A stretch of DNA of 64,000 bases from AC-69 sp963751665. Lineage in GTDB: Bacteria > Actinomycetota > UBA4738 > HRBIN12. Location of the stretch: assembly GCA_963751665.1 (NCBI GenBank), contig CAVVVF010000004.1, positions 372,001 to 436,000 of the forward strand, given 5' to 3'. The notes under the pieces are model-generated. The model was given only the letters and a program-made list of their open reading frames with translations, had not been told where the DNA came from and searched no databases. Positions 54,600-64,000 of the stretch are shown here, piece by piece. Positions within the stretch are counted from its first letter, which is position 1; each line of letters starts with the position of its first letter. The position numbers and the translations under genes are program-made.

Positions 54600-55028
54600 C
54601 TACATAAGGCCTACGACAGGGTTGGCAAGTACCTGGCCCACTCGAAGATGTGCCAGAGCTGGGGCTACGATCGTCTCGCCGAGCGGTTCCGGCAGATCTC
54701 GCTCCAGGAGATGAAGGATGCGGAGGAGATCATCGAGCGAATCCTCTTCCTCGACGGGACGTCAAGGATGGAGCGGCCCTCCGCCGTGACCGTCGGTGGG
54801 ACCGTTCCAGAGCAGCTGGCGGTCCGCGCTGGAGACCGAGAGGCAAGCGTTGGGGCTCCTTCAGGAGGGCATCGCCACCGCCCTGGACGTGCATGATCAG
54901 GCCACGCGGAGTTCCTGGCCGGTCGGTTTCGCGACGAGGAAGGGCACGTCGATTGGCTCGAAACCCAGCTCTCCCTGATACACGGCGTCGGCGAGGCCAA
55001 CTACCTCGCCCAGCAGCTCCACGAGTGA
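54600..55028 (+). pseudogene. Bacterioferritin remnant (N terminus lost, frame errors)
   Basis: From about 54,600 a bacterioferritin can be read in pieces: LAHSKMCQSWGYDRLAERFR, ISLQEMKDAEEIIERILFLD, then in a second frame ALETERQALGLLQEGIATA, then in a third GHAEFLAGRFRDEEGHVDWL to the stop at 55028 (ending LAQQLHE). The ferroxidase Glu and His of EEGHVDWLETQL and the DEEGH pattern are kept, but the N-terminal helix with the first iron ligands and the start codon could not be recognised. Probably a real gene degraded by sequence errors or decay. Confidence 0.75.
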
Positions 55029-55217
55029 ACGCCCGGTCGAAGACCTGGTGCCAGTTTGGGTGCAGCAGGTTCCCAGCGGTAACCAGCACACGCGATGGGG
55101 GCCGCTTCGGGCCTCACGTCGTAGGTCATACGACCTGGTCCTCGCTCCACTTGCCGCATATCGTCGTTCGCATCGGGCAACGCCGCTTGACCAGCGGCCT
55201 TGGCGAAGGAGGCGCAC

Positions 55218-57171
55218 ATGCTGAGCCGACGCGACTTCCTGAAGGCAGGATCGGTGGCCGGAGGATCGTTCTTCGTTCTCGGAGGGAAGGTTCTCCCGAA
55301 TGTACTGGCCCAGCTACCAGGCGGCACGCTGGATCCGACGACCATCTCGAAGTACGTGAACCGGCTGGTGATCCCGCCCGTGATGCCCCCCCTCACCGGC
55401 GTGCAGAACAGGGACATCGATCGTTACGCCATCGCCGTCCGCCAGTTCCCCCAGCAGATCCTGCCGGCCGGCATGCCTGCCACCACGGTGTGGGGCTACG
55501 GGTCCGCCCCTCATCGCGGGACGTTCAACTACCCGGCGTTCACTATCGAGGCGAGGGTCGACCGGCCGGTGCGGGTGAAGTGGATCAACGACCTGGTCGA
55601 TCGCAACGGGCGACTACCTGCCGCACTTGCTGCCGGTCGATCCCACGCTGCACTGGGCCAACCCGCCTGGTGGGACGAATGGACGGGACATGCGCCCGAC
55701 GTTCACCTCGACCCCCGGTCCCTACACCGGGCCGGTGCCGATCGTGACCCACCTGCACGGGGGCCACAGCGCCGAGGAGAGCGACGGGTACGCCGAGGCC
55801 TGGTACCTGCCCGCACGCGAACAACATCCCGGCGGGCTATGCCAGGGTCGGGACCTTCTACGAGGAGTTCAGGGCCAAGTTCGAGGCCAAGTGGCACCAG
55901 GCCTGGCACCCGGGACCGCGGTGTTCCAGTACGCGAACGACCAGCGGGCCTCCACGATCTGGTTCCACGACCACACGCTGGGGATGACCCGCGTCAACGT
56001 CTACGCGGGGCCGGCCGGCTTCTACCTCCTGCGGGGAGGGCCGTCCGACCTGCCGGAGGGGGTGCTCCCGGGGCCCGCCCCGAGGCTCGGCGACCCCCCG
56101 GGTGACCAGGTACTACGAGATCCCCATCGCCATCCAGGACCGCTCGTTCAACAGCCGACGGCTCGCTGTTCTACCCGGCCAGCCGGGAGTTCTTCGACGG
56201 GTTCGCCGGTCCCTACATCCCCGCCAGCGACATCTCGCCGATCTGGAACCCGGAGTTCTTCGGGAACACGATGGTGGTCAACGGCCGGACCTGGCCGGTC
56301 CTGCAGGTCGAGCCCCGCCGCTACCGCTTCCGGTTCCTGAACGGCTGCAACTCGCGCTTCCTGATCCTGAAGATCGTCGTCCGATCCCCTGGCCCGCAAG
56401 ACCCGCGACCGCGGCGCTGCCCTTCTGGCAGATCGGCACCGAGGGCGGCTTCCTGCCCGCCCCGGTGCAGCTCGACCAGCTGCTGATGGGCCTGGCGGAG
56501 CGGGCCGACGTCATCGTCGACTTCACCGGGCTCCCGGTCGGGCACCGAGCTGTACCTGATCAACGAGGGCCCGGACGAGCCGTTCGGCGGCGGGGAGCCG
56601 GGAGACGGACTTCGCCGCCGCGGATCCCGCCACGACGGGCCAGGTGATGAAGCTCGTGGTCGTGCCGCTCGCTTCGACGGACACCAGCGTGCCCCCCGAC
56701 CAGCTCACGCTGCCCACGTTCACGCCGCTCGGGGCGGCGACCGCCACCCGGCAGGTGTCGCTGAACGAGGAGGACTCCGCGGTTCTGGAGGAGTGGGGCC
56801 GAGGGAGGCGCAGCTCGGCACCGTCGACGAATTCGGGAACCCCGTCCACCTGGGCTGGGACGATCCCATCACCGAGAACCCGGCGCTCGGCGCCACCGAG
56901 GTCTGGGAGATGCACAACTTCACCGAGGACGCCCACCCCATCCACATCCACGAGGTGCAGTTCCAGGTGGTCAACCGCCAGCCGTTCGAGGGCGGCCGCC
57001 CGACCGCCGGAGAGCTGGGAGACCGGCTACAAGGACACCGTCATCGCCTATCCGGGCGAGATCACCCGGGTCAAGGCGCAGTTCGACCTCGCCGGCCTCT
57101 ACGTCTGGCACTGCCACATCGTCGAGCACGAGGACAACGAGATGATGCGTCCGTATCGGGTCGGGCCCTGA
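55218..57171 (+). CDS. Multicopper oxidase with Tat signal (many frame errors)
   Basis: Starts at ATG 55218 with a twin-arginine signal (SRRDFLKAG). The copper motifs of a CotA/bilirubin-oxidase-like laccase are found in order across several frames: HLHGGH (about 55,750), WFHDHTLGM (about 55,965), HPIHIHEVQF (about 56,937), and HCHIVEHEDNEMM (about 57,113) as the type-1/type-2-3 site. At least nine single-base breaks (about 55,608, 55,815, 55,914, 56,098, 56,163, 56,385, 56,540, 56,600, 56,800 and 57,005) interrupt about 640 residues. It oxidises phenols, metals or Cu(I) using oxygen. Cupredoxin and CopCD in the same window fit copper biology. Density of breaks suggests sequence error. Confidence 0.85.
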
Positions 57172-57209
57172 CCGAGAGCCGATCGGCGTCTACGCAAGGA
57201 GGGTCGTCG

Positions 57210-57368
57210 TTGAACGCTGAGTGGCATGCGACAAACGAGATGCCGCGGAATGCACCGGTCGAGAAGCGGATCCACTGACACATCGAACATGCGAAGCACT
57301 GCGCGTGCCGGCCGATCCCGCCGAAGATCCGTGAAGAGATGGGGAAGGCAGTCAAGAGCCAAGCGTGA
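57210..57368 (+). pseudogene. Small Cys/His protein with an in-frame UGA at codon 23
   Basis: TTG 57210 preceded by AAGGAGGG. The frame reads LNAEWHATNEMPRNAPVEKR then IH, a TGA at 57276-57278, then HIEHAKHCACRPIPPKIREE to the stop at 57366-57368. The HRMP-like and WH-x3-H-x3-CxC pattern resembles small conserved proteins where a Trp is expected at the TGA. UGA could be a TGG-to-TGA error. Beyond it, up to 57,603, a second open stretch in the same frame (LPCGDVECIDITITQLEYDR) has no start; nothing more is supported. Confidence 0.45.
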
Positions 57369-57603
57369 GCGGGCTCGCCACAGGCCGTCTGGAAGCTTCC
57401 CTGCGGTGACGTGGAATGCATCGATATCACGATCACGCAGCTGGAGTACGATCGCGGTTTCGGTGACACGATGTGGGCGGTGGCGTCTGCAGTGGCGGCG
57501 GCATGATGCGGAGAAACCCGATGTTCGAGGCTTAGGGCTCGAACGATGCGTGCAAGCTCGATGCGGTCCGGTATCGCGTGAGCACTCCGAGAGGAGTTCG
57601 GTG

Positions 57604-58113
57604 ATGAAGGTTCTCGTGACGGCGGCGACCAAGTACGGATCGACAACGGAGATCGCTCGCGCGATCGGAGAGGTGCTCGCCGAGCGCGGTTTCGACACCA
57701 CCGTGGTCCCACCCGAGGAGGTCGGCTCGATCGAGGATTACGACGCGGTGGTCCTGGGCAGTGCAGCCTATGCGGGCCACTGGCTCGAGCCGGCGAAAGA
57801 GCTGGTGGAACGGTCCGGCGATGCCCTCGCCGCCCGACCCGTGTGGCTCTTCTCCAGCGGTCCGGTCGGTGACCCCTCGAGGAAGATGGTCCAGAAGATG
57901 GGGGAGGATCCTGTCGATGTCGCGGAGATCCTCGCAGCCACGAAGGCCCGGGACCATCGGGTATTCGCGGGGAAGATCGACAGGAAGAACCTGAGCTTCC
58001 CCGAGAGGGCCATGCTCATGGCATTCCGAGGCCTCGAAGGGGATTTCCGTAACTGGGCCGAGATCAAGGAGTGGGCATCGGGGATCGCCGACGCGCTCGG
58101 GCCCGAATCCTGA
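57604..58113 (+). CDS. Flavodoxin-domain protein (HemG-like, menaquinone-dependent type)
   Basis: 169 residues, ATG 57604. Flavodoxin-like fold with the FMN phosphate loop TAATKYGSTTEIARAIG, DYDAVVLGSAAYAGHWLEPA and LFSSGPVGD. Closest to flavodoxin_5 / protoporphyrinogen IX dehydrogenase HemG. HemG uses quinone to oxidise protoporphyrinogen; stand-alone homologues also act as electron carriers. The last 50 bp overlap the 3' end of the convergent GMC gene. Its position in the redox/metal island fits an electron-transfer role. Confidence 0.88.
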   Translation: MKVLVTAATKYGSTTEIARAIGEVLAERGFDTTVVPPEEVGSIEDYDAVVLGSAAYAGHWLEPAKELVERSGDALAARPVWLFSSGPVGDPSRKMVQKMGEDPVDVAEILAATKARDHRVFAGKIDRKNLSFPERAMLMAFRGLEGDFRNWAEIKEWASGIADALGPES

Positions 58114-59404
58114 CGGCCGCGTCCTTGCCCGCGCAGATCCTAGCGACGCGCTTCGCCAGCGCGATGATCGTGAGGATAGGTGGGTTGCCGAGGGATCGCG
58201 GGAAGAGCGTGGCATCGGCGACGAAGAGGTTTTCGGGCAGCCGATCGTCGTGAACCACGGGCGAGGACGCTTCGGTGAGTGGGAGCATTCCACCCGGGTG
58301 TCCTGCGTGCACCGTCCCGAGGAACACCTCGTGCGGGTCGGCCCCGAACCGCGCGAGGATCTCGGTGGCGACACCGACGGCCCCGTCCAAGCGCGAACGA
58401 TCGGCGGGCGTGAGGAGCTTGTGCACCTTTCTCCCCGACACGGATCCCACGTTCTCGTCCGCGAGCTTGATCATGATGCCCACGATGTCCTGGAGTCGAT
58501 GACGCCATTGCGGATGGAAAAGACTGCTGATCCAGTCGAAGTACGGAGAGAGGATGTAGCGGTCGCGCTGCACCACGAAGGGCATCTCGATCTCGTTGCA
58601 TTGCCAGGCATTCGGGACGCGCGCCGCGACCGTCAGGACCGGGTCGACGAAGAGCGTCGGCTCGCACCCAATACCGGAACGTTCCAGGATGGCGGGGGTT
58701 CCGAACCCTCCGGCGGCGAGGACCACGAGGTCGCCGGGGACGAAATGGTGACCAACCATTCCTCGTGCGATCACGCCCTTCGCCCGACCGCCTTCCATCA
58801 CGACCCTGGCCACCGAGCACCCGGTGATCAGCCGGGCTCCGAGCCGGACGGCTTCGTCGAGATACGTGCGGCTGTCCCACTTGCGACCGTATGGGCAGCC
58901 GAGCATGCACCGGCCGCAGTGTCGGCATCGCGCGGCGTCACCCATCTTCGGCAAGGCAACCGGATCCAGGCCGAGATCGTCGAACGTCCGGAACAGGTGG
59001 CGCGTCGTGGGGTGCCAGCGAAGTTGGTGCGCGGTCGTGATCGGGATCTCGCGTGTGATCTCCTCGAACTCGCGATCGAGGTCGAGTCCCAGGGCTCGAA
59101 GGTCCTCGTCCATCCGGATCCCGTTTCCGGTCGCCATCGTCGTGGTCCCACCGGTGCCGACACCGTTCACGAGGAGCATGTCCGGGGTCCGGCGGATGCG
59201 GATCGCGGGATAGACGAGGCGCAACAGGCGCGGGTCCACGAGCAACCGGCTTCGGCGAAGTCGTTCGATCGATCCTCGCTCCAGCGTGGCGCGTCGGAAG
59301 TCCGTTCCGGCTTCCAGGACGGTCACATCGAAGTCGCCCTGAAGTTCCTTGGCGACCGTGGCCCCACCGGCGCCGCTGCCGACGACGATCGCCCGCTTCC
59401 TCAT
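58064..59404 (-). CDS. GMC-family FAD oxidoreductase with ferredoxin-like Cys cluster
   Basis: 446 residues from ATG 59404 (ATGA overlap with the upstream gene's stop). FAD-binding MRKRAIVVGSGAGGATVAKE, NGVGTGGTTTMATGNG, then a Cys-rich CRHCGRCMLGCPYGRKWDSR and the flavin-domain ends LAAGGFGTPAILERSGIG and SLGNPPILTIIALAKR. The Cys motif plus GMC fold resembles long-chain fatty alcohol oxidases and related dehydrogenases. It may oxidise a long-chain alcohol to aldehyde. Neighbours are a conserved unknown protein and the reductase-ligase fusion, both co-directional and overlapping. Confidence 0.88.
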   Translation of the reverse strand: MRKRAIVVGSGAGGATVAKELQGDFDVTVLEAGTDFRRATLERGSIERLRRSRLLVDPRLLRLVYPAIRIRRTPDMLLVNGVGTGGTTTMATGNGIRMDEDLRALGLDLDREFEEITREIPITTAHQLRWHPTTRHLFRTFDDLGLDPVALPKMGDAARCRHCGRCMLGCPYGRKWDSRTYLDEAVRLGARLITGCSVARVVMEGGRAKGVIARGMVGHHFVPGDLVVLAAGGFGTPAILERSGIGCEPTLFVDPVLTVAARVPNAWQCNEIEMPFVVQRDRYILSPYFDWISSLFHPQWRHRLQDIVGIMIKLADENVGSVSGRKVHKLLTPADRSRLDGAVGVATEILARFGADPHEVFLGTVHAGHPGGMLPLTEASSPVVHDDRLPENLFVADATLFPRSLGNPPILTIIALAKRVARICAGKDAAVRIRARARRRSPMPTP

Positions 59405-59949
59405 GATCCGGCCCCCTGCCACGAGATCCGGGCGAGGCACCGCGGCTTTCCCTCGGAGATCCGCTCCGAGAACGTCAGGCGGCCTCCGTGTGTGAGCCCC
59501 GCGATGAGCCCGGCGTCGAGCGAGGACATCAGGCGACACACCGCCGGCGAGTACCACGTGGCGAAGGCGCAACGGTCGACCGTCACGGTGCCTTGCTTGT
59601 CGGCGCGGAGGTCGATGCCGATCATCCGGTAGGCGACCCTGGCGGCCCGCAGTGCCTCGCCACGGGTGCGGACACCGAGCCGACGACGGAGCGACTCGCC
59701 CAGGGCATACGCGTTCCTCCACATGCGGTCGGATGCAGCGTCGGCATCGGGCAGGTCGGCCGGGATTCGCTCCGCGCATCCGATGGTGAATGCGGCGTAC
59801 CGCTCGAGGAGCACGCGGTACGTCAGCCCACGCATGTCCACGGGAGCGCGGCCGAATGCGGACGCCGTCGCGTCGAACAGCCGGCACACGGCCGATCGTG
59901 CCACCCACCCCGGGGTATGGAGCTCGAGCGCGCGCAGGCGGACGCTCAT
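59401..59949 (-). CDS. Conserved protein of the alcohol/aldehyde operon
   Basis: 182 residues from ATG 59949. N-terminal helix VRLRALELHTPGWVA, a central helical region, and a C-terminal beta segment with FATWYSPAVCRLMSSLDAGL and ISEGKPRCLARISW that faintly resembles ATC-hydrolase or V4R-like ligand domains. It overlaps the GMC gene downstream and the reductase-ligase gene upstream by four bases each. No catalytic motif is certain. Possibly an accessory or lipid-binding subunit. Confidence 0.65.
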   Translation of the reverse strand: MSVRLRALELHTPGWVARSAVCRLFDATASAFGRAPVDMRGLTYRVLLERYAAFTIGCAERIPADLPDADAASDRMWRNAYALGESLRRRLGVRTRGEALRAARVAYRMIGIDLRADKQGTVTVDRCAFATWYSPAVCRLMSSLDAGLIAGLTHGGRLTFSERISEGKPRCLARISWQGAGS

Positions 59950-62677
59950 GTCCTCACATCCGCGCCCATGACGAACTCTGTCGGAGCCGTCGAGTGCTCC
60001 TGGTAGAGCGAATCGATCGCAAGGCGGAACCTCGCCTCCACCGAGTGCCGCTTGAGCTTGAGGTTGGCGGTGAGATCCCCGCCTTCGATCGAGAGATCGT
60101 TCGGGAGCACCGCCCACCGCTTCACCTGCTCGGGGTGCGACAGGCGACGGTTGACGTCGATCACGCGCGGCATCGATCATGCCTACATCACCGGGTTCCT
60201 CGATCCACAGCAACGCTGTGCAGAACGGCCGACCCTCCCCGACGACCATCGCCTCCGTGACCCCCGGGAGCCGGCGGAGCATGGCCTCGATCTTCGCCGG
60301 CTGCAGGTACTTCCCGTACGCCGTCTTCAGCAGGTCCTTCTTGCGACCGTCCAGGACCAGCCATCCGTCGTCGGTGAGGTGGCCGAGATCCCCGGTCGAA
60401 AGCCAGCCCTCGCGAACCGGCTGCACGTCCTCGTCCGACGTAGCCGGCCGTTACCTGCGGCCCTCGGACCAGCACCTCGCCGTCGCCTGCGATGCGGATC
60501 TGCGTCTGGGGAAGGGGCTCACCGACGGTCCCGATCCGGTTCCGGCCCAGGCGATTCAGCGCCACGAGCGGGGATTCGGTTAGCCCGTAGGCGTTGTGGA
60601 TCTCGACGCCGAGCTCGCGGAAGGACGTCAGTAGCTGATCGTCGATGGGCGCCGAACCCGCGAGCAGCTGCGCGCAACGATCCAGGCCCGCGCGGCGGAG
60701 CACCGTGCGCCGCACCGCCGGTCTGAGGGCACGACGAAGGGGCCCCTCTCGCATCTGCTGATACCGGCGCCCGATCGGGCTGTCACCGAGTCCCTCCCAC
60801 ACCTTCTGGTACAGGCGGGGCACGGAGAAGAAGACGGTTGGCCGCACGGTGGGCAAGGTCGAGGCGACTCGGCGGAAGTCCTCCAGGAACGTGACCTCGA
60901 CCGATGCGGGCAGGTCGTACGCGCTGTAGGTGCCGAGGATGCCCTCGACCACGTGGTTCATCGGCAGGAACGACAGATAACGGACGGGCCGCATCCTGAC
61001 GCTCCATGGGACCAGCGAGGCCATCGTCTCGGCCATCCACCGGAGTTGGGCGTGGGTGAACGCGACGCCCTTCGGCGGTCCCGTCGTGCCCGACGTGTAC
61101 CGGATAGTGGCCAGATCTTCCGGACCGATCGGCGCGCAGTCCGGGGCGGCCGCACCCTCGCCGCTCGCGAGGAACGTCGTCCACCCGATCACATCTCGGT
61201 CCGCGGGGGGTTCGTCGCGACAGAACGACACGACCGGCAACTGCGTCGAGAGCTCGTCGAGGCGTTCCATCACGCTCGACGCGCCCACGAAGAGGACCTC
61301 CGCGCGGCTTCGGCGCAGGACGTCGTCGAGGTCTGCCGGGGGCGTCGTCGGATATAGCGGCACGCTGACGCCGCCGACGAGGCCGATCGCGACGTCCACC
61401 ACCAGGTAGCGCGTGCTGTTCGATCCGACGATCGCAACCCGGGTTCCCGGTCCGACGCCCATCATCCGAAGGGCCGCTGGCCGCGCTCGCGATCTCGCTC
61501 CGGACCGCGGTCGTCGGTCGAACCGTCACCGCGCCGTCCGCGTCGACGTCGGTGAAGCGGACGGGGCGATGGCGACTGGCCAGCCGGAACAGAACCTGCT
61601 CGTGGACGGTGCGATCGGAGCGATGCAGGAACCCGTGAGCGGTCGCGTGATCCAGCAGGATCGGCAGGTACGCATGCCAATCGGGAACGGAACGACCGAC
61701 CAGCGCGTCCGTGTGGTCCCGCAGGAAGTGACGCCGTTCCCGGAAGTACGGCGCGAGCAGGCGGCCGGTGCGTCCCGCGGATCCGGTGCCGACCGGCACG
61801 AACAGGGGCGAAGGCAGCCGGATGCCGAGCCGATCCCGCGCCCACCGACGGGCGACGGCTACGACCTCCTCGGCAGTGGGCAGCTGGTCGGTTGGCGTCG
61901 TGAGATGGAACGTCAACCCTTCGGCCGCCGGCTCGAACGCCAAGCGTACGATCGCGTCCGCCACGTAGTCCACCGGCACGATGTTGACGCGAAGCCTGCG
62001 ACTCGCGGGGATGATGCGGAGCTCGCCGGACAGCAGCAATCGCAAGGGCTTGTAGAACGTATTGAACGTCTTGATGTGCCCGGTCCTGGAGTCGCCGACG
62101 ATCATCGCGGGCCGCACGATCGAGATCGGGAGCTCGGACGACGCCGCGCGAACCAAGCGCTCGCCCTCGAACTTCGTCTGCTCGTACGGGCTCGCGAAGC
62201 CGAAGGCGTCGGTCAGGTCGTCCTCGCCCACCGTGCCCGTCCGACGGCCCGCCACGTAGGCCGTGGACACGTGCACGAGGCGCGTGAGCCCGCGGACCGA
62301 TCCGCGCGAAGTCCAGCACGTGGGCCACCCCATCGACGTTCGTCCCGCGCAGCTCCTCGACGGACGCCTCGACACGCAGATCGGCGGCAGCGTGGACGAT
62401 CGTGGGTGACGCGGTCGCAGAGGTCGGCGTCGATCCGTGGGTCGAGACCCAGTCGCGGTTTCGTCACGTCTCCCGCGACCGCGCGGATGCGTGTGCCGAG
62501 CGCTGAACGCAGATCCGGCTGATACCACCAGGCCCGGTTCGACGCGGCGACGGCGCCGGCATCCGTGATCGCCGGCACGAGCGAGACGATCTCGAGGTCG
62601 GCACGCGCCAGCAAGCGGGCCGCGACTTCCGTCCCGAGGAACCCCGTGCCCCCGGTCAGCAGGACTACGCCGCCCAT
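59946..62677 (-). CDS. Fatty acyl reductase-acyl-CoA ligase fusion (multiple frame errors)
   Basis: ATG 62677 (ATG 62692 possible). About 910 residues in two modules. Module 1, NAD_binding_4/thioester reductase: VVLLTGGTGFLGTEVAARLL, LVHVSTAYVAGRR, and the SDR active-site SPYEQTKFEGERLV (Y-x3-K). Module 2, AMP-forming acyl-CoA synthetase: IRYTSGTTGPPKGVAFTH, NAYGLTESPLVAL, WLSTGDLGHL, KDLLKTAYGKYLQPAKIEAM. Breaks near 62,400, 62,290, 61,480, 60,440 and 60,172 interrupt the frame. It would activate a fatty acid to acyl-CoA and reduce acyl-CoA to aldehyde or alcohol. Overlaps the pyruvyl transferase gene by 13 bp and lies upstream of the GMC oxidoreductase. Confidence 0.82.
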
Positions 62678-63909
62678 CTCAGGTCTCCCCATCCGTGCTC
62701 GGCGGCGAAGCTCCGCAACAGCTCGCGGTTCCGCCTGGCCGAAGCGACATGCGCGCCGTGACCGGCGCGGAGCCTGTCGCGCACCTCGACGGGATCCAAC
62801 AGGAGCTTGTCGACCGCTTCGGCCATCCGGTCGAACACGTCAGGACCGTCGGGTGAGAGGAAATAGTCGTGCTCCAGGCCGAGCTCCTGATAGAGGGTGC
62901 GCAGGCGAAGGTCGTGTCCGACGGCGACCTGAGGCACCGCGTTCGCGAGCGAGAGCACCGACGCGTGATACCGCGAGGTCACGAGGGCGCTGAGGCTCCG
63001 CAGGAGCGCAGTCATCCGCGACGCATCCAGCTCCCGGGACGAGAACACGCGAGCCCGATCCGGGTTCGCCATCTTGAGGTGGATCGCCCGAGCGATCGGT
63101 TCGTCCAGCTCCTCCATGCAGATCAGCGCGACGGATCGGTCGTGGCGCTCGACCACGCGATCCGCGAGGCGCGCGTATGCGCGGGCGAGATCAGCGCTCG
63201 CGCGCCGCCGCGCACGAGAGGTGGAGAAGTAGTACGGCCAGCGGTAGCGGTCCTGCGAGCGGCCCCAGGGGCGGATCACGACTGGCCACCGGTGGAAGTC
63301 GACGGCCGCGATCCCCACGGGCGGGCGTTCGACCTCGGGCCAGATACAACGGGCCCAATCTCGATCGTCGGGCCGCGGATCGAAGTTGAAGGCATTGTCG
63401 GCGGTCGACTCGATCGGCGCCGTTACCCCCCACTCGCGGAGACGCCCTGCGGCCGCCTCGGATCTCGTGACGATCAGGTCCGTCGTGCTCGCCCACCGGC
63501 GGACGAGACGTCGGTTGCGGGGCCGGAGCTGACCGGCGTCCACCGCGTATGCGAGGCACGGCTTGCCTTCCTGATGAGCGCAAGCTGTGGCCCACAGGAA
63601 GTACCAGAGGAGGGCCGACGTCCACGTGTCCATGTAGGCGCTGCCCTCGACCAGCACGACGAGGTCGTGCTCCCGCACCAGACGCCGGGTGGTCGCCAAG
63701 AAGAGCGACGGCATCGAAACGATGCGAAGGCTCGGACCCTCGTGGAGGTAGCGGCGCAGGTTCGCGGGATCCTTGAGGGCGGGAACGGTGAGGAGCGCGT
63801 CGTCGCCGAAGACCGCTCGAAGATCTTCGATATCGGCCTGCAGCAGCGCCTCGGCTCCCGTGTTGTTGGCCCCGTTGTACCCGATGAGCAAGATCCTCGG
63901 TGGGTCCAT
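62665..63909 (-). CDS. Polysaccharide pyruvyl transferase family protein
   Basis: 414 residues from ATG 63909, chosen because GGGAGG lies 6 bp upstream; a TTG at 63924 would add five residues. Two-domain GT-B-like fold with the PS_pyruv_trans signatures RILLIGYNGANNTGAEALLQ, VLVEGSAYMDTWTS, VTRSEAAAGRLREWGV, and SALVTSRYHASVLSLANAVP. Family members add a pyruvyl ketal to surface sugars (CsaB, for example) and help anchor surface proteins or give charge. It overlaps the reductase-ligase gene downstream; no other surface polysaccharide genes are visible before the window ends. The last 90 bp of the window are its upstream region. Confidence 0.9.
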   Translation of the reverse strand: MDPPRILLIGYNGANNTGAEALLQADIEDLRAVFGDDALLTVPALKDPANLRRYLHEGPSLRIVSMPSLFLATTRRLVREHDLVVLVEGSAYMDTWTSALLWYFLWATACAHQEGKPCLAYAVDAGQLRPRNRRLVRRWASTTDLIVTRSEAAAGRLREWGVTAPIESTADNAFNFDPRPDDRDWARCIWPEVERPPVGIAAVDFHRWPVVIRPWGRSQDRYRWPYYFSTSRARRRASADLARAYARLADRVVERHDRSVALICMEELDEPIARAIHLKMANPDRARVFSSRELDASRMTALLRSLSALVTSRYHASVLSLANAVPQVAVGHDLRLRTLYQELGLEHDYFLSPDGPDVFDRMAEAVDKLLLDPVEVRDRLRAGHGAHVASARRNRELLRSFAAEHGWGDLRWAA

Positions 63910-64000
63910 CACGCCTCCCGCCAACCACCGCCCTGCTGAAAAGCATCCCTCCCATCCGGAAGCCCGCCCCCGGGCACCCGGCCCTCATTTGATAGGCCCG

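Noticed and set aside
57276..57278. Selenocysteine at the in-frame UGA
   Set aside because: No SECIS-like hairpin recognised after it and no selenoprotein neighbours; Trp is the likelier expected residue.

Overview
The window is high-GC, gene-dense DNA with heavy GTG start use and many start/stop overlaps of the GTGA or ATGA type. A crotonyl-CoA carboxylase/reductase, an LLM (F420-type) oxidoreductase, acyl-CoA carboxylase subunits and Actinobacteria-like SCP2-thiolase/DUF35 genes point to a deep-branching, probably uncultured actinomycete. Taxonomy is inferred from gene content only. No CRISPR array, insertion sequence or rRNA was seen.

Layout. 1-9,820: start of a biotin carboxylase, divergent birA, a PH-domain membrane protein, a block of thiolase-like, VOC and DUF35 proteins, a giant cyclase/ATPase/TPR regulator and an acyl-CoA dehydrogenase. 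9,946-18,237: a peptidoglycan hydrolase-like M23 protein, then a tightly coupled envelope cassette built around a CopC-CopD fusion (candidate copper-handling system). 18,284-32,236: CoA metabolism (3-hydroxyacyl-CoA dehydrogenase, carboxyltransferase and a small partner, crotonyl-CoA carboxylase/reductase, methylmalonyl-CoA epimerase, thiolase, acyl-CoA dehydrogenase), interleaved with a VKOR/thioredoxin-like pair, a glycosyltransferase, a Cas4/AddB-like nuclease, an FtsH-like protease and an LLM enzyme. 32,237-34,462: two tandem hairpins, then a two-gene sensor/pseudokinase pair. 34,625-41,004: a four-gene NurA-HerA-SbcD-SbcC operon, an archaeal-style DNA end-processing set. 41,001-50,170: lipoprotein, thioesterase, aconitase, and a BMP-type nucleoside ABC transporter.

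From about 50.3 kb the character changes. A tRNA-like T-arm is followed by loosely packed stress and metal genes (cupredoxin, universal stress protein remnant, 2TM protein, GyrI-like, DUF167, bacterioferritin remnant, multicopper oxidase, flavodoxin). Then comes a fatty alcohol/aldehyde module (GMC oxidoreductase, a conserved partner, a reductase-ligase fusion) and a polysaccharide pyruvyl transferase.

A recurring oddity is single-base frame disruption. Most cases look like one duplicated base in an otherwise well conserved gene, and removing it restores a full-length protein (for example four extra bases in the crotonyl-CoA reductase gene). I treat these mainly as sequence errors. They are dense at 52-62 kb and absent from 34.6-41.0 kb.

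How the genes may work together: the CoA genes fit an ethylmalonyl-CoA/propionyl-CoA carbon route with acyl-CoA breakdown. The CopCD cassette would handle copper at the envelope. NurA-HerA and SbcCD would act together on DNA ends.
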